From contig NZ_PNXQ01000012.1 in the NCBI RefSeq assembly GCF_005217525.1, positions 499,936-547,196 on the forward strand: a stretch of DNA of 47,261 nucleotides, read 5' to 3'. Each line of letters starts with the position of its first letter. Position 1 is the first letter of the stretch. A program made the position numbers and the translations under genes. The DNA comes from Paenibacillus terrae. Lineage in GTDB: Bacteria > Bacillota > Bacilli > Paenibacillales > Paenibacillaceae. This document shows, piece after piece, positions 1 to 8,215 of the stretch. Under the pieces are notes generated by a model. That model saw only the letters and a list, made by a program, of their open reading frames with translations. It searched no databases and was not told the DNA's origin.

Positions 1-1
1 C

Positions 2-574
2 GAGGAGTTGCAAATCGACTTTATAATAAGCAGTTCAAATAAATGCATTCAGGGCGTTCCAGGCTTTAGCTTTATTCTATGTAAAAGGGATGAGCTCATA
101 AAATGCAAAGGAAGAGCGCGGTCGTTATCGCTTGATTTGTATGACCAGTGGGAGACGATGGAGAAGGATACTGGCAAATGGCGCTTTACTTCGCCAACGC
201 ATGTCGTGCACGCGTTTGCGCAGGCGCTAAAGGAGCTAGATGAAGAGGGCGGCGTGGAAGCCCGTCATACGCGATATCGGACCAACCAGCAAATCGTCTT
301 GGAAGGGTTGACTCAAGCTGGCTTTACGGCCTACTTGCCAAGGGAGCTACAGTCTCCCATTATTACAACCTTCTTGTATCCAACACATATCCCTTTTGCA
401 TTTGAACATTTTTATAACTTCTTGAAGTCGGCTGGTTTTGTCATTTACCCTGGCAAATTAACAGATGCTAATGTATTTCGAATCGGGAATATAGGGGATG
501 TGCATGCCAAGGATATGGAGCGATTAAGTGAGCAAATATTACGTTATGTTGGAGTGACCAAATATGAAAATTGA
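2..574 (+). CDS. phnW: 2-aminoethylphosphonate--pyruvate transaminase, 5'-truncated by window edge
   Basis: PLP-dependent aminotransferase that moves the amino group of 2-aminoethylphosphonate to pyruvate, giving phosphonoacetaldehyde and alanine. The frame is open to the window edge (codons GAG GAG TTG...), so only the C-terminal half is seen. The visible part begins just before the PLP-lysine segment ([18 protein letters not shown] is the Schiff-base lysine) and carries the family C-terminal pattern, including FVIYPGKL and [12 protein letters not shown] at base 8 is not a real start because the protein clearly continues upstream. The 3' end overlaps phnX by 11 bases, which suggests translational coupling. 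The next gene makes the enzyme that uses the phosphonoacetaldehyde product. Identity is strong; the N-terminal half lies outside the window. Confidence 0.93.
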   Translation, partial: EELQIDFIISSSNKCIQGVPGFSFILCKRDELIKCKGRARSLSLDLYDQWETMEKDTGKWRFTSPTHVVHAFAQALKELDEEGGVEARHTRYRTNQQIVLEGLTQAGFTAYLPRELQSPIITTFLYPTHIPFAFEHFYNFLKSAGFVIYPGKLTDANVFRIGNIGDVHAKDMERLSEQILRYVGVTKYEN

Positions 575-1385
575 AGGCATTATTTTAGATTGGGCAGGGA
601 CGACAGTTGATTATGGCTGCTTTGCACCAGTGCAGGTATTTATGGATATTTTCAAGGAAATGGGCATCCCATTAACAATGGAAGAGGTTCGGGTTCCAAT
701 GGGGCAACTGAAGCGGGAACATATTCGATCGTTGCTACAAATGCCAAGAATAAAAGCTTCTTTTCAGGTGAAATTTGGCCGTAGTTATACGGAGGCGGAT
801 ATTGACGAGCTGCATGATCGATTTGAACCTAGACTGCTGTCTATTCTCCCGCAATATGGAAAGCCAAATCCACATGTTGTAGAGACTGTACATCAATTGA
901 GACAGCAAGGCTTAAAAATTGGAGCAACGACAGGCTATACTTCGACTATGCTTTCCATAGTGGTGAAAGCAGCGAAGAAATATGGCTATGAACCCGATCA
1001 TTGGGTAACTCCTGACCAAGTTATGGATAAAGGCAGACCTTATCCGTATATGATCTATGAGAATATGAAACAGCTTGGCCTGTGTCATCATGCTCAAGTG
1101 GTTAAGGTCGGAGATACGATTTCTGACATTCAAGAGGCGAATAGTGCTGGTGTATGGGCGATTGGCATTGTGAAAGGCAGCTCTATGCTTGGTCTTACGG
1201 AAGCTGAGGTAGAGCATTTGTCTCCAGAGGAAGAACGTCAGATTATTGCTGGTGTGCGTAAGAACTATATGGAAGCAGGAGCGCATGGCGTTATTGATGA
1301 CATATCCCAATTGCCTCTAATGATTGAGCAAATCAATGAACGATTGATGAATAAGGAGCTGCCTTATGCCAATCCGCATCAATAG
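564..1385 (+). CDS. phnX: phosphonoacetaldehyde hydrolase (phosphonatase)
   Basis: Cytosolic HAD-superfamily enzyme that cleaves the C-P bond of phosphonoacetaldehyde to acetaldehyde and phosphate. At 273 residues it has normal length. The HAD nucleophile motif [11 protein letters not shown] (Asp9) has the Trp-Ala-Gly typical of phosphonatases. Lys50 in the [11 protein letters not shown] segment matches the Schiff-base lysine of the family. [10 protein letters not shown] is HAD motif II and [10 protein letters not shown] carries the motif IV aspartates. The ATG lies inside the end of phnW. The phnX stop in turn overlaps the pbfA start, so phnW-phnX-pbfA read as a tightly coupled unit. Confidence 0.95.
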   Translation: MKIEGIILDWAGTTVDYGCFAPVQVFMDIFKEMGIPLTMEEVRVPMGQLKREHIRSLLQMPRIKASFQVKFGRSYTEADIDELHDRFEPRLLSILPQYGKPNPHVVETVHQLRQQGLKIGATTGYTSTMLSIVVKAAKKYGYEPDHWVTPDQVMDKGRPYPYMIYENMKQLGLCHHAQVVKVGDTISDIQEANSAGVWAIGIVKGSSMLGLTEAEVEHLSPEEERQIIAGVRKNYMEAGAHGVIDDISQLPLMIEQINERLMNKELPYANPHQ

Positions 1386-2745
1386 TCGTATAGAAGGAGA
1401 TATCAATGGAACGGATGAACGTCAAGCTTGGCAAGATGAGCATCTAAGTGAAGAGACGCTTGCTGTCTTGGACCAGGATAGCAAGCTCTTTCTTCATCAG
1501 TCGATGTCCACGCCATGTTTAAATGCCATTGTAAGTGCAGAGGGAATATACATTGAGGATGTGGATGGACGCAGAGTAATGGACTTTCATGGAAATAGCG
1601 TTCATCAGGTGGGTTACAAAAATGAGCATGTAATGAATGCCATCATTAAACAGATGCAGCAGCTGCCATTTCTGCCCCGCCGTTATACGAGCCAGGTTGC
1701 GATTGATCTTGCACAGAAGCTGACCGAGCTTGCACCGGGAGATTTGAACAAGGTGCTCTTTGCACCCGGAGGTACAAGTGCTATTGGAATAGCACTAAAG
1801 CTTGCACGCAGAGCAACTGGTAAGCACAAAACCATTTCGACGTGGGATTCCTTTCATGGCGCAAGCCTGGATGCAATATCGGTTGGTGGCGAAGCTGTAT
1901 TCAGGAGTGGGATTGGACCGTTGATGACTGGAACAGAGCATATGATGCCTTATAACAGCTATCGTTCAATCTTTGGTGAAGGAGAAACGGCTGCTGCCAA
2001 AAATCTGGACTACCTATCCTATATGTTGGAACGAGAAGTTGATGTGTGCGCTGTCATGCTTGAGCCTATTCGAAGCACGGATGTACAGATTCCTAGCGTT
2101 GCCTATATGCAACGGCTTCGTCAAATCTGCGATGATTATGGCGTGTTGCTCATATTGGATGAAATACCGACGGCATTAGGTCGTACAGGCAAAATGTTCG
2201 TTCACGAGCATTATGATATTGTTCCAGATATCGTTGTCATTGGTAAAGGTTTTGGAGGCGGGATTTTTCCGATGGCGGGCATCGTGGCGAGAGAGCATTT
2301 GGATATTGCGGGCGATATTTCACTTGGACATTATACCCATGAGAAAAGCGCTGTAGGCTGTGCGGCAGCTTTGGCTACCATTGAATACATCGAAAAGGAA
2401 AACCTGCTTGACCATGCGCAAAGTATGGAGCAATGGCTGCTTTTTCATCTTGGGGAGTTGCAGAAGAAGTATGCCGTAATAGGTGATGTTCGGGTTAAAG
2501 GCATGCTTGCGGCAATAGAACTCGTATCTGATCGCGAGACAAAAGAGAAGGAAGTGACAGGCGCTGAGAAAGTTCTCTATGAATGCTTGTCCCGAGGACT
2601 AAGCTTCAAGGTATCCAGCGGAAATGTCATTACGCTTGTCCCCCCACTAATTACCAGTATTACACAAATGGAGGAAGCTATTTTGATTTTGGATCAATCG
2701 CTGGAGCAAGTGTTCACAAAAGGAAAACAGATTAATAACTCTTAA
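1366..2745 (+). CDS. pbfA: class III PLP enzyme, likely (R)-1-hydroxy-2-aminoethylphosphonate ammonia-lyase
   Basis: A 459-residue fold-type I PLP enzyme of the class III aminotransferase family. The PLP lysine is predicted at about residue 294 (VVIGKGFGGG), preceded by LILDEIPTALGRTG with the cofactor-binding Asp. PbfA enzymes in phnW-phnX clusters are known to convert (R)-1-hydroxy-2-aminoethylphosphonate to phosphonoacetaldehyde, feeding phnX. I infer this activity from position and the overall look of the sequence; a true transaminase acting on AEP is the alternative. The ATG at 1366 has AAGGAG seven bases upstream and overlaps the phnX end by 20 bases. A second strong ribosome site at 1393-1399 drives an out-of-frame ATG at 1406 that opens only 13 codons. 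Confidence 0.8.
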   Translation: MPIRINSRIEGDINGTDERQAWQDEHLSEETLAVLDQDSKLFLHQSMSTPCLNAIVSAEGIYIEDVDGRRVMDFHGNSVHQVGYKNEHVMNAIIKQMQQLPFLPRRYTSQVAIDLAQKLTELAPGDLNKVLFAPGGTSAIGIALKLARRATGKHKTISTWDSFHGASLDAISVGGEAVFRSGIGPLMTGTEHMMPYNSYRSIFGEGETAAAKNLDYLSYMLEREVDVCAVMLEPIRSTDVQIPSVAYMQRLRQICDDYGVLLILDEIPTALGRTGKMFVHEHYDIVPDIVVIGKGFGGGIFPMAGIVAREHLDIAGDISLGHYTHEKSAVGCAAALATIEYIEKENLLDHAQSMEQWLLFHLGELQKKYAVIGDVRVKGMLAAIELVSDRETKEKEVTGAEKVLYECLSRGLSFKVSSGNVITLVPPLITSITQMEEAILILDQSLEQVFTKGKQINNS

Positions 2746-2796
2746 AACAACATAAATACAATTAAAAATAAAATAAAACAAATAATTGATGTGTAA

Positions 2797-2828
2797 TTGA
2801 TACGGTTTTTACAATTCTCCGTTATAGT
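2797..2828 (+). promoter_or_regulatory. possible sigma-A promoter for the phosphonate ABC importer
   Basis: TTGATA at 2797-2802 and TATAGT at 2823-2828 lie in a very A/T-rich stretch after pbfA. The 20-base spacer is too long for a good promoter (19 if TTATAG is used), so this is a weak call. It would give the importer its own transcript start in addition to read-through from phnWX-pbfA. Confidence 0.25.
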
Positions 2829-2873
2829 TTAGTTATGCCAGTGATAGCTGGAAAACGAGGAGGGTTTAGAAGC

Positions 2874-4241
2874 ATGAAGAGGCTTGCACTTGGATTAGTT
2901 AGTATAATTACAAGTATTACATTGTTAGCGGGATGTAGTACAGGCTCAAATTCTGGTTCGGTTACAGAGTCTTCTAGCAATGATGGGAATATGAAAGAGG
3001 TCGTGATCTCCGTTCGCGAGAACACATGGGGAGCGCGTAAGGACAATTTTATAGAAGCAGAAAAGCGTTTGAACGAAGAATTGAAGTCGAAAAATGTGCA
3101 GATCAAAATAGACTGGTGGCCTGGCGTTGGCGATGATGAGCTGATTTTGCAAGCGCAAGCCAAAAAAGTAGCAGATGTGTTTATTAACTCCAGCGTAGAT
3201 ATTGGGTGGCAGTTGAACGCCGGTCTAATCCGCGATGTGGATTGGGTTGGGACATCAGATGTGTTCAAAAACATGCCAAAATCCTACGATAACATTATGA
3301 AGTACCAAAACCACTATTATGGCGTTATTCAGGATATGGACGCTTCTCCCGTATTCATTAGTCGAAAGGCACTGGAAGGCTTGGGCTGGACAGACGCGCA
3401 AATCGATGAGCTGAAGGCTCGCGTTGATGCCGGCAGTTTTACATTCGGTGAGCTTGTTGATCTTGCAGATGCGGCTGTTAAGCAAAAGCGTGTTAAGGTA
3501 GGCTTTGGAGTTGAGGATACCCGATTTGAGGGCTGGAATTATACATTCGGCAACTTCAATTATAATGCGGAACAGAACAAGATGGTGCTGTCGCCAAATA
3601 CGCAGAAGGTCTATGAGTTTTGGTATGACGCACTTCAGCGCGGCGTAGTCACGGAGGGGATTGCTGATATTGATACGGACAAGGCTGCGGAGTTGTTCAT
3701 TAAAGGCCAGTTATTCGCTGAATTTGCCCGTACTGAATTTTATCAAGTCATGCGTAAGCAACTTGGCATGGATGATGACTTGGCTGGCTATGAAAAATGG
3801 TTTAAGGAAAATGCCATCTGGATTCCGGTACCGTCAGTTCAGCAGGGAGGAAAGCCTGTATCCTATAGCAATCCCGCGATGATCTATGTAGGAGCTAATG
3901 TGGATGATGAAAAGATGCCTTATGTTCAAAGGCTGATTGAGCATGTGCTGGATGCAGATTTGCAGATTAATCATACGCTTAAGAGCGGCAAGCTGCCTGT
4001 AACGGCGGCAGCACAGGAGGATCCGCGCTTCCAAAAAATGAGCTTCTACAAAGATCATGCTTATTTAATCAATTTTACGAAAACTCGCCCGGCTCAAATG
4101 GATTATGCGGTCTATATGAAATCTTTTACGCTTGGAATTGATGCTATTCTGACAAAAGGTCAAACAGCATCTCAAGCCTATGAGCTATTCAAAAAGGATG
4201 TACAACAAAATGTACCAGCGGACAGTCTCATTGTAGAATAA
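2874..4241 (+). CDS. ABC importer solute-binding lipoprotein, probably for aminoethylphosphonate
   Basis: A 455-residue extracellular binding protein of the family 1 (sugar-type, COG1653-like) group. It has a lipoprotein signal: Lys/Arg near the N-terminus, a hydrophobic stretch and lipobox LLAGC at about residues 18-22. The mature chain has the usual two-lobe pattern, with WWPGVGDDELILQAQAK near the N-terminus and VYEFWYDALQRG centrally. I chose ATG 2874 because AGGAGGG (2857-2863) precedes it; an upstream in-frame ATG at 2835 lacks a site and would spoil the signal peptide. Its place between pbfA and the permeases suggests binding of AEP or hydroxy-AEP. That is inference, since the family mostly binds sugars and phosphodiesters. 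It does not resemble the PhnD binding proteins I know. Confidence 0.85.
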   Translation: MKRLALGLVSIITSITLLAGCSTGSNSGSVTESSSNDGNMKEVVISVRENTWGARKDNFIEAEKRLNEELKSKNVQIKIDWWPGVGDDELILQAQAKKVADVFINSSVDIGWQLNAGLIRDVDWVGTSDVFKNMPKSYDNIMKYQNHYYGVIQDMDASPVFISRKALEGLGWTDAQIDELKARVDAGSFTFGELVDLADAAVKQKRVKVGFGVEDTRFEGWNYTFGNFNYNAEQNKMVLSPNTQKVYEFWYDALQRGVVTEGIADIDTDKAAELFIKGQLFAEFARTEFYQVMRKQLGMDDDLAGYEKWFKENAIWIPVPSVQQGGKPVSYSNPAMIYVGANVDDEKMPYVQRLIEHVLDADLQINHTLKSGKLPVTAAAQEDPRFQKMSFYKDHAYLINFTKTRPAQMDYAVYMKSFTLGIDAILTKGQTASQAYELFKKDVQQNVPADSLIVE

Positions 4242-4246
4242 CGATG

Positions 4247-4289
4247 ATACAGAAAAGGTGCTCTGCTTGCATGAGCACCTTTTCTGTAT
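4247..4289 (+). terminator. perfect 17-bp hairpin between binding protein and permease genes
   Basis: Arms 4247-4263 and 4273-4289 are a perfect inverted repeat of 17 bp with a 9-base loop, starting five bases after the binding-protein stop codon. The tract after it is U-rich but interrupted (ATTTTCTTTAT). It may be a partial terminator or an mRNA 3'-end stabiliser that keeps the binding protein more abundant than the permeases, as is common in ABC importer operons. Confidence 0.75.
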
Positions 4290-4322
4290 ATTTTCTTTAT
4301 AGGAAGCAGGTGCAGATTCATT

Positions 4323-5261
4323 ATGGAGATCCCAGTGGCTTTGGCCAAGACGGCTTACAAGAAGCCTTTTACCAAGAAAGTGTACCCATATTTATTCATT
4401 ATGCCCTTTGCTCTTCTGGTGCTAGTCTTTTTTATTCTTCCGGCTATTGCGACCATTATCATGTCCTTCACGGATTTGAATGCATCAATGAAAATCAACT
4501 TTGTTGGTTTGGACAATTTCAAGCGAATATTTTCCGATTACAGCATGCCTCAAATTTTATGGAACACCTTCATATTTGCAGTTATTACGCTCGTGTTCTC
4601 TTTGTTCTTTGGTTTATTTATATCGATTGCGACCCAGTACTTCTTAAAAGGTAAATTTACGGCAGTCATTTATCGTGTCCTATGGTTAATTCCGAGCATC
4701 ATTCCTGCTGTTGTATATGTTACGTTCTGGAAATATTTATTTGATCCTACGGATGAGGGGTTTATCAATAAGGTTCTGCTCTTATTCCAGCCAGATGGCG
4801 ATCCCATTTCGTGGTTTACGAAAATCGCTATGGCTGTCGTGATCATTGCTACCATTGTATCTACAACTTCAGGCGGCATGATTCTGTTATCGGCTGCAAT
4901 TAGCTCCATACCTGAAGATTTGTATAAGGCTGCCAAAGTAGATGGAGCAAGTGAAAAATCGGTCATCACTAAAATTATCCTTCCTTCATTAAAATGGCCG
5001 CTAATGTATATTACGATATCCGACCTTATCGGTTTTGTGTCCTCCTATTTCTTCATCTTACTACTGACCAATGGCGGGCCTATGCGAGATACGACAACGT
5101 TATCTTTATATGCGTATCAGCAGGCCTTTAATTTAAAATATTATGGCTACGGTGCCGCTCTTTCTCTTGTGGTAGTTCTGATCTCGCTTATTTTGACACT
5201 ATGGCTGCTGAGGCTGTTTGATTTCGATGAAATGATCAAGCCATCACGCATTGAAGATTAG
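4323..5261 (+). CDS. ABC importer permease, MalF-type
   Basis: A 312-residue inner-membrane permease with about six hydrophobic segments, the first at residues 25-50 after a basic N-terminus. The cytoplasmic EAA loop that docks on the ATPase is present as DLYKAAKVDGASEKSVITKIILPSL. The family is the CUT1-like MalF/UgpA group. It follows the binding-protein gene after the hairpin and precedes a MalG-type partner by ten bases, so the pair should form a heterodimeric channel. The ribosome site AGGAAGCAGGTG is imperfect. Substrate (AEP or a relative) is inferred from the operon. Confidence 0.87.
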   Translation: MEIPVALAKTAYKKPFTKKVYPYLFIMPFALLVLVFFILPAIATIIMSFTDLNASMKINFVGLDNFKRIFSDYSMPQILWNTFIFAVITLVFSLFFGLFISIATQYFLKGKFTAVIYRVLWLIPSIIPAVVYVTFWKYLFDPTDEGFINKVLLLFQPDGDPISWFTKIAMAVVIIATIVSTTSGGMILLSAAISSIPEDLYKAAKVDGASEKSVITKIILPSLKWPLMYITISDLIGFVSSYFFILLLTNGGPMRDTTTLSLYAYQQAFNLKYYGYGAALSLVVVLISLILTLWLLRLFDFDEMIKPSRIED

Positions 5262-5271
5262 GAGGGCCAAG

Positions 5272-6102
5272 ATGTCGACAACTACTGTAAAAAAGCTGCT
5301 CGTGCACACATATCTGCTGTTATTCACCATGCCTATCGTTGGAATGATTATATGGTATTTTCTCTCGGCAACCTTTAATAGCACGACGGGCCAATTCTCA
5401 CTGGAGAACTTCAATTTTGTCAAAGAACCTGTCGAGTATGCGGGGGTAAACCTACCGGCGATTTGGCCTATTGTTCTAAATACATTAGTCTATTCGTTTC
5501 TTATTGTGGTGATTGAAATTTTTATTGCCGTACCTGCCGCATATGCATTCTCCAGGCTTGATTTCAAAGGAAAGCTGGGCGCAATGAAGTTCCTGTTCCT
5601 GATGCGCTCATTTCCAGGCATTACGCTCATTATCGCTACCTTTTTCATCCTTGTTCAAATGAATCTGGTGAACACGTACTTAGGCGTTATTCTTGTTGCG
5701 ATATCAGGATCATTGCCAGGCAGAGTGTATATTATGAAAGGTTTCTTCGACGAGGTACCGTGGGATTTGGAATGGGCGGCTATGGTCGATGGATGTACGA
5801 GATTTAGAGCCCTCATGAAGGTGCTCGTTCCGTATGTATTGCCAGGCATCGGGGCGATTGCAGTGTTCGCCTTCTTAGGCGCCTACGGCGAATGGTTTCT
5901 ATTCAAGCTTTTCATATTTGATGACAATATGCTGACGCTGGCTGGCTATCTGTCTCGTCTGGTAACGAAGGAAAATGTCATTATGAACTATGGATTGATC
6001 ACGGCGATTGGTTTGTTTTACACGATTCCGCTAGTTGTGTTCTATATCTTTACTCAAAAAGTATTCCTGAAGGTCAATTTGGGAGGAGCAAAGCAGGTAT
6101 GA
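5272..6102 (+). CDS. ABC importer permease, MalG-type
   Basis: A 276-residue permease with about six membrane segments. Its EAA loop reads DLEWAAMVDGCTRFRALMKVLVPYVLPG. The ATG at 5272 is preferred over an in-frame TTG at 5251 because AGGAGGG (5259-5265) sits at correct spacing and the TTG would lie inside the previous gene. The stop codon overlaps the ATPase start in an ATGA arrangement, so permease and ATPase are translationally coupled. It should form the second half of the channel with the upstream MalF-type protein. Confidence 0.87.
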   Translation: MSTTTVKKLLVHTYLLLFTMPIVGMIIWYFLSATFNSTTGQFSLENFNFVKEPVEYAGVNLPAIWPIVLNTLVYSFLIVVIEIFIAVPAAYAFSRLDFKGKLGAMKFLFLMRSFPGITLIIATFFILVQMNLVNTYLGVILVAISGSLPGRVYIMKGFFDEVPWDLEWAAMVDGCTRFRALMKVLVPYVLPGIGAIAVFAFLGAYGEWFLFKLFIFDDNMLTLAGYLSRLVTKENVIMNYGLITAIGLFYTIPLVVFYIFTQKVFLKVNLGGAKQV

Positions 6103-7214
6103 TTTCTCTTGTAAATATCGTAAAAAACTATGATGGTAAGCAAAACGAAAGCCGTGCAGTTGACGGGTTGAATCTTGAAATTGAAAAAGGTGAATTTGTT
6201 GCGCTGCTAGGTCCTTCAGGCTGCGGGAAAACGACTACACTTATGATGCTGGCTGGGTTACTGAAGCCAACTTCCGGGGAAATTTATTTTAAGGATAAGC
6301 TTGTCAATCATGTGGATCCGAAGGATCGCAATATTGGTATGGTGTTCCAGTCCTATGCGCTTTATCCTCATTTGACGGTTCGTGACAACATCGCGTTTCC
6401 GCTTCGCGAGCGGAAAATGTCTAAGAAGGATGCGTACGAGCGTGCTCTGCAAACGAGTAAAATTTTGCAAATCGATCATCTGCTCGATCGCAAGCCTTCG
6501 CAGCTATCAGGCGGCCAGCAGCAGCGTGTCGCCATGGCGCGAGCATTGTCCAAGGACCCGGAAATTTTACTACTGGATGAGCCGATGTCCAATTTGGATG
6601 CGCGATTAAAATTGGATGTACGAGATGAAATTCGGAAAATCCAACGCAAATTAGGAGTAACGACGATTATTGTCACGCATGACCAAGAGGAAGCTTTAGC
6701 CATCTCTGATCGGGTAGCTATTCTGAACGGCGGAAAAATTCAGCAATACGCACCCCCGAATGAACTATTCCATCATCCGTCTAACCTGTTCGTCGCAAGC
6801 TTTCTAGGCAATCCGCCTATGAATTTGATTGACGGAACAGTGGAGCTGAGAGAGAACCGGCAGTGGGTGAAGACGAAACTGTTCGAATTGGAGATCCCTC
6901 CGGCGCGCAGGATTGAGGAGCAGCACATAGGGAAAGCGGTTAAGCTGGGCGTACGTCCTCATGATTTGTTCATTCCGGAGCAGCCCCATGAAGCATCTAT
7001 TATGCTAGAAATTGATCTTATTGAGCATTTAGGTAATGGGCAATTGGTTAAAATGACGGATCCAGCTGGACAGTCCGATATTATGATTCGTTTACTGACC
7101 GATAACGAGAAACTGCTAAAGGAGCGCGAGACGGTCTGGATCGGCATTAGGCCAAATAAATTCCATCTTTTCGATATGACAGACGAAGGGCGTAATCTTT
7201 TGCAGTTTCAATAG
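6099..7214 (+). CDS. ABC importer ATPase, MalK/UgpC type
   Basis: A 371-residue ATPase. In order it shows Walker A GPSGCGKTT (about residues 38-46), Q-loop VFQSYALYPHLTV, signature LSGGQQQRVAMARAL, Walker B ILLLDEPMSNLDA and H-switch VTHDQEEA. A C-terminal half of about 130 residues has the OB-fold (TOBE-like) look of MalK proteins, with KLGVRPHDLF. The ATG overlaps the permease stop. It powers the importer encoded just upstream. Because ATPases of this type can serve several CUT1 importers, it might also energise the ugp-like importer at 13.6-16.9 kb, which has none; that is a guess. Confidence 0.9.
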   Translation: MISLVNIVKNYDGKQNESRAVDGLNLEIEKGEFVALLGPSGCGKTTTLMMLAGLLKPTSGEIYFKDKLVNHVDPKDRNIGMVFQSYALYPHLTVRDNIAFPLRERKMSKKDAYERALQTSKILQIDHLLDRKPSQLSGGQQQRVAMARALSKDPEILLLDEPMSNLDARLKLDVRDEIRKIQRKLGVTTIIVTHDQEEALAISDRVAILNGGKIQQYAPPNELFHHPSNLFVASFLGNPPMNLIDGTVELRENRQWVKTKLFELEIPPARRIEEQHIGKAVKLGVRPHDLFIPEQPHEASIMLEIDLIEHLGNGQLVKMTDPAGQSDIMIRLLTDNEKLLKERETVWIGIRPNKFHLFDMTDEGRNLLQFQ

Positions 7215-7238
7215 AAATAGAAATAGAAGGAGTAAAGG

Positions 7239-8042
7239 ATGACAATACCCAATCTCTTAATCGATCAGCATGTGCATTCCTCCTATTCGCCTGACTCCAA
7301 CTCAACGCTGGAGGAGCTTGTGCGATATGCGCTCGCACTGGGGAAGCCTGCTATCGTTACGACAGACCATTTAGAGTATGATTGCAAATATTTCAAGCAG
7401 GATGTTCATATTGATTGGAAGAGCTACCATAGAGAAGTGGAAGAGCTATTACTGTGTTATCCTATAGAGATTCGCAAAGGCATCGAGGTTGGCTTTCGAA
7501 GCGACTATAAAGACGTCATAAACGAATATTTGGCTCAGCGCGAGTTTGACGTCATTTTGCTTTCTGCGCATAATGATGGTTACCTTGATTTTTCCGAAAA
7601 GGCTTATCATGATCTGCCTATGCAGAAAAGGCTTAAACACTATTTTATGCAGGTAAGAGAGGCTGTCGACCAGATGGATAATTATGATATCGTTGCCCAT
7701 TTGGATTATGTTACGAGATATACGACTTATCCAGTTGATGAAGAAGATATTGTGGCTTGCAAACCTGTTTTGTATGATATTTTGAAGCTAATCATCGAGA
7801 AGGGAAAGGTGCTTGAGCTGAATACGACAGGACTATATCGACAAGGCTGGATTCACCCTCATACGTATATTCTCGACATGTATGTGAATTTAGGCGGCAG
7901 AGCGGTATCCATTGGTTCGGATGCACATCAAGTAGGGGATGTTGAGCAAGGCTTTGTGGAAGCGATAGAGCTGCTGCATGGCCTAGGCATTCAAGAGGTT
8001 GTGCAATTTAAGAGAAGAGCGCCGTATTTGGTGTCCATATAG
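7239..8042 (+). CDS. PHP-domain phosphoesterase in the phosphonate operon
   Basis: A 267-residue PHP-superfamily metal-dependent phosphoesterase related to histidinol-phosphatase (HisK/HisJ type). Metal-ligand motifs are all visible: DQHVHSSYSPDS near the N-terminus, TTDHLEYD, a central GIEVGF, LSAHNDG, AHLDYVTRY and GSDAHQ near the end. It starts 24 bases after the ATPase with AGAAGGAG upstream and is followed by a terminator, so it is the last operon gene. No his gene is nearby, which argues against a histidine-biosynthesis role. A likely job is removing phosphate from, or opening, a phosphorylated or esterified phosphonate taken up by the importer. No PHP step in AEP breakdown is known to me, so the substrate is open. 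Confidence 0.8.
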   Translation: MTIPNLLIDQHVHSSYSPDSNSTLEELVRYALALGKPAIVTTDHLEYDCKYFKQDVHIDWKSYHREVEELLLCYPIEIRKGIEVGFRSDYKDVINEYLAQREFDVILLSAHNDGYLDFSEKAYHDLPMQKRLKHYFMQVREAVDQMDNYDIVAHLDYVTRYTTYPVDEEDIVACKPVLYDILKLIIEKGKVLELNTTGLYRQGWIHPHTYILDMYVNLGGRAVSIGSDAHQVGDVEQGFVEAIELLHGLGIQEVVQFKRRAPYLVSI

Positions 8043-8047
8043 TAATG

Positions 8048-8080
8048 ACAACCACTGTCAATGTTAATGGCAGTGGTTGT
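8048..8080 (+). terminator. hairpin ending the phosphonate operon
   Basis: Arms 8048-8060 and 8068-8080 form a 13-bp stem with one G-U pair and a 7-base loop, six bases after the PHP gene stop. The tail is only mildly T-rich (TGTTAGG), so termination may be partial. It separates the + strand operon from the - strand envelope block. Confidence 0.6.
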
Positions 8081-8215
8081 TGTTAGGATGGACAGAAGAA
8101 AGAGCATAAACCGAATTTAATTGATGGCCTGAAAGAAGTGAAGGTGTGCAAGTGTAAAGGATTCAAAAATCCTGTAATTGGGTTACTGTGGAAAGGGGCT
8201 AAGGGGAGGCCTTCC

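Noticed and set aside
4244..4654. 136-codon frame overlapping the first phosphonate permease
   Set aside because: It begins inside the hairpin and runs out of frame through a clear permease gene.
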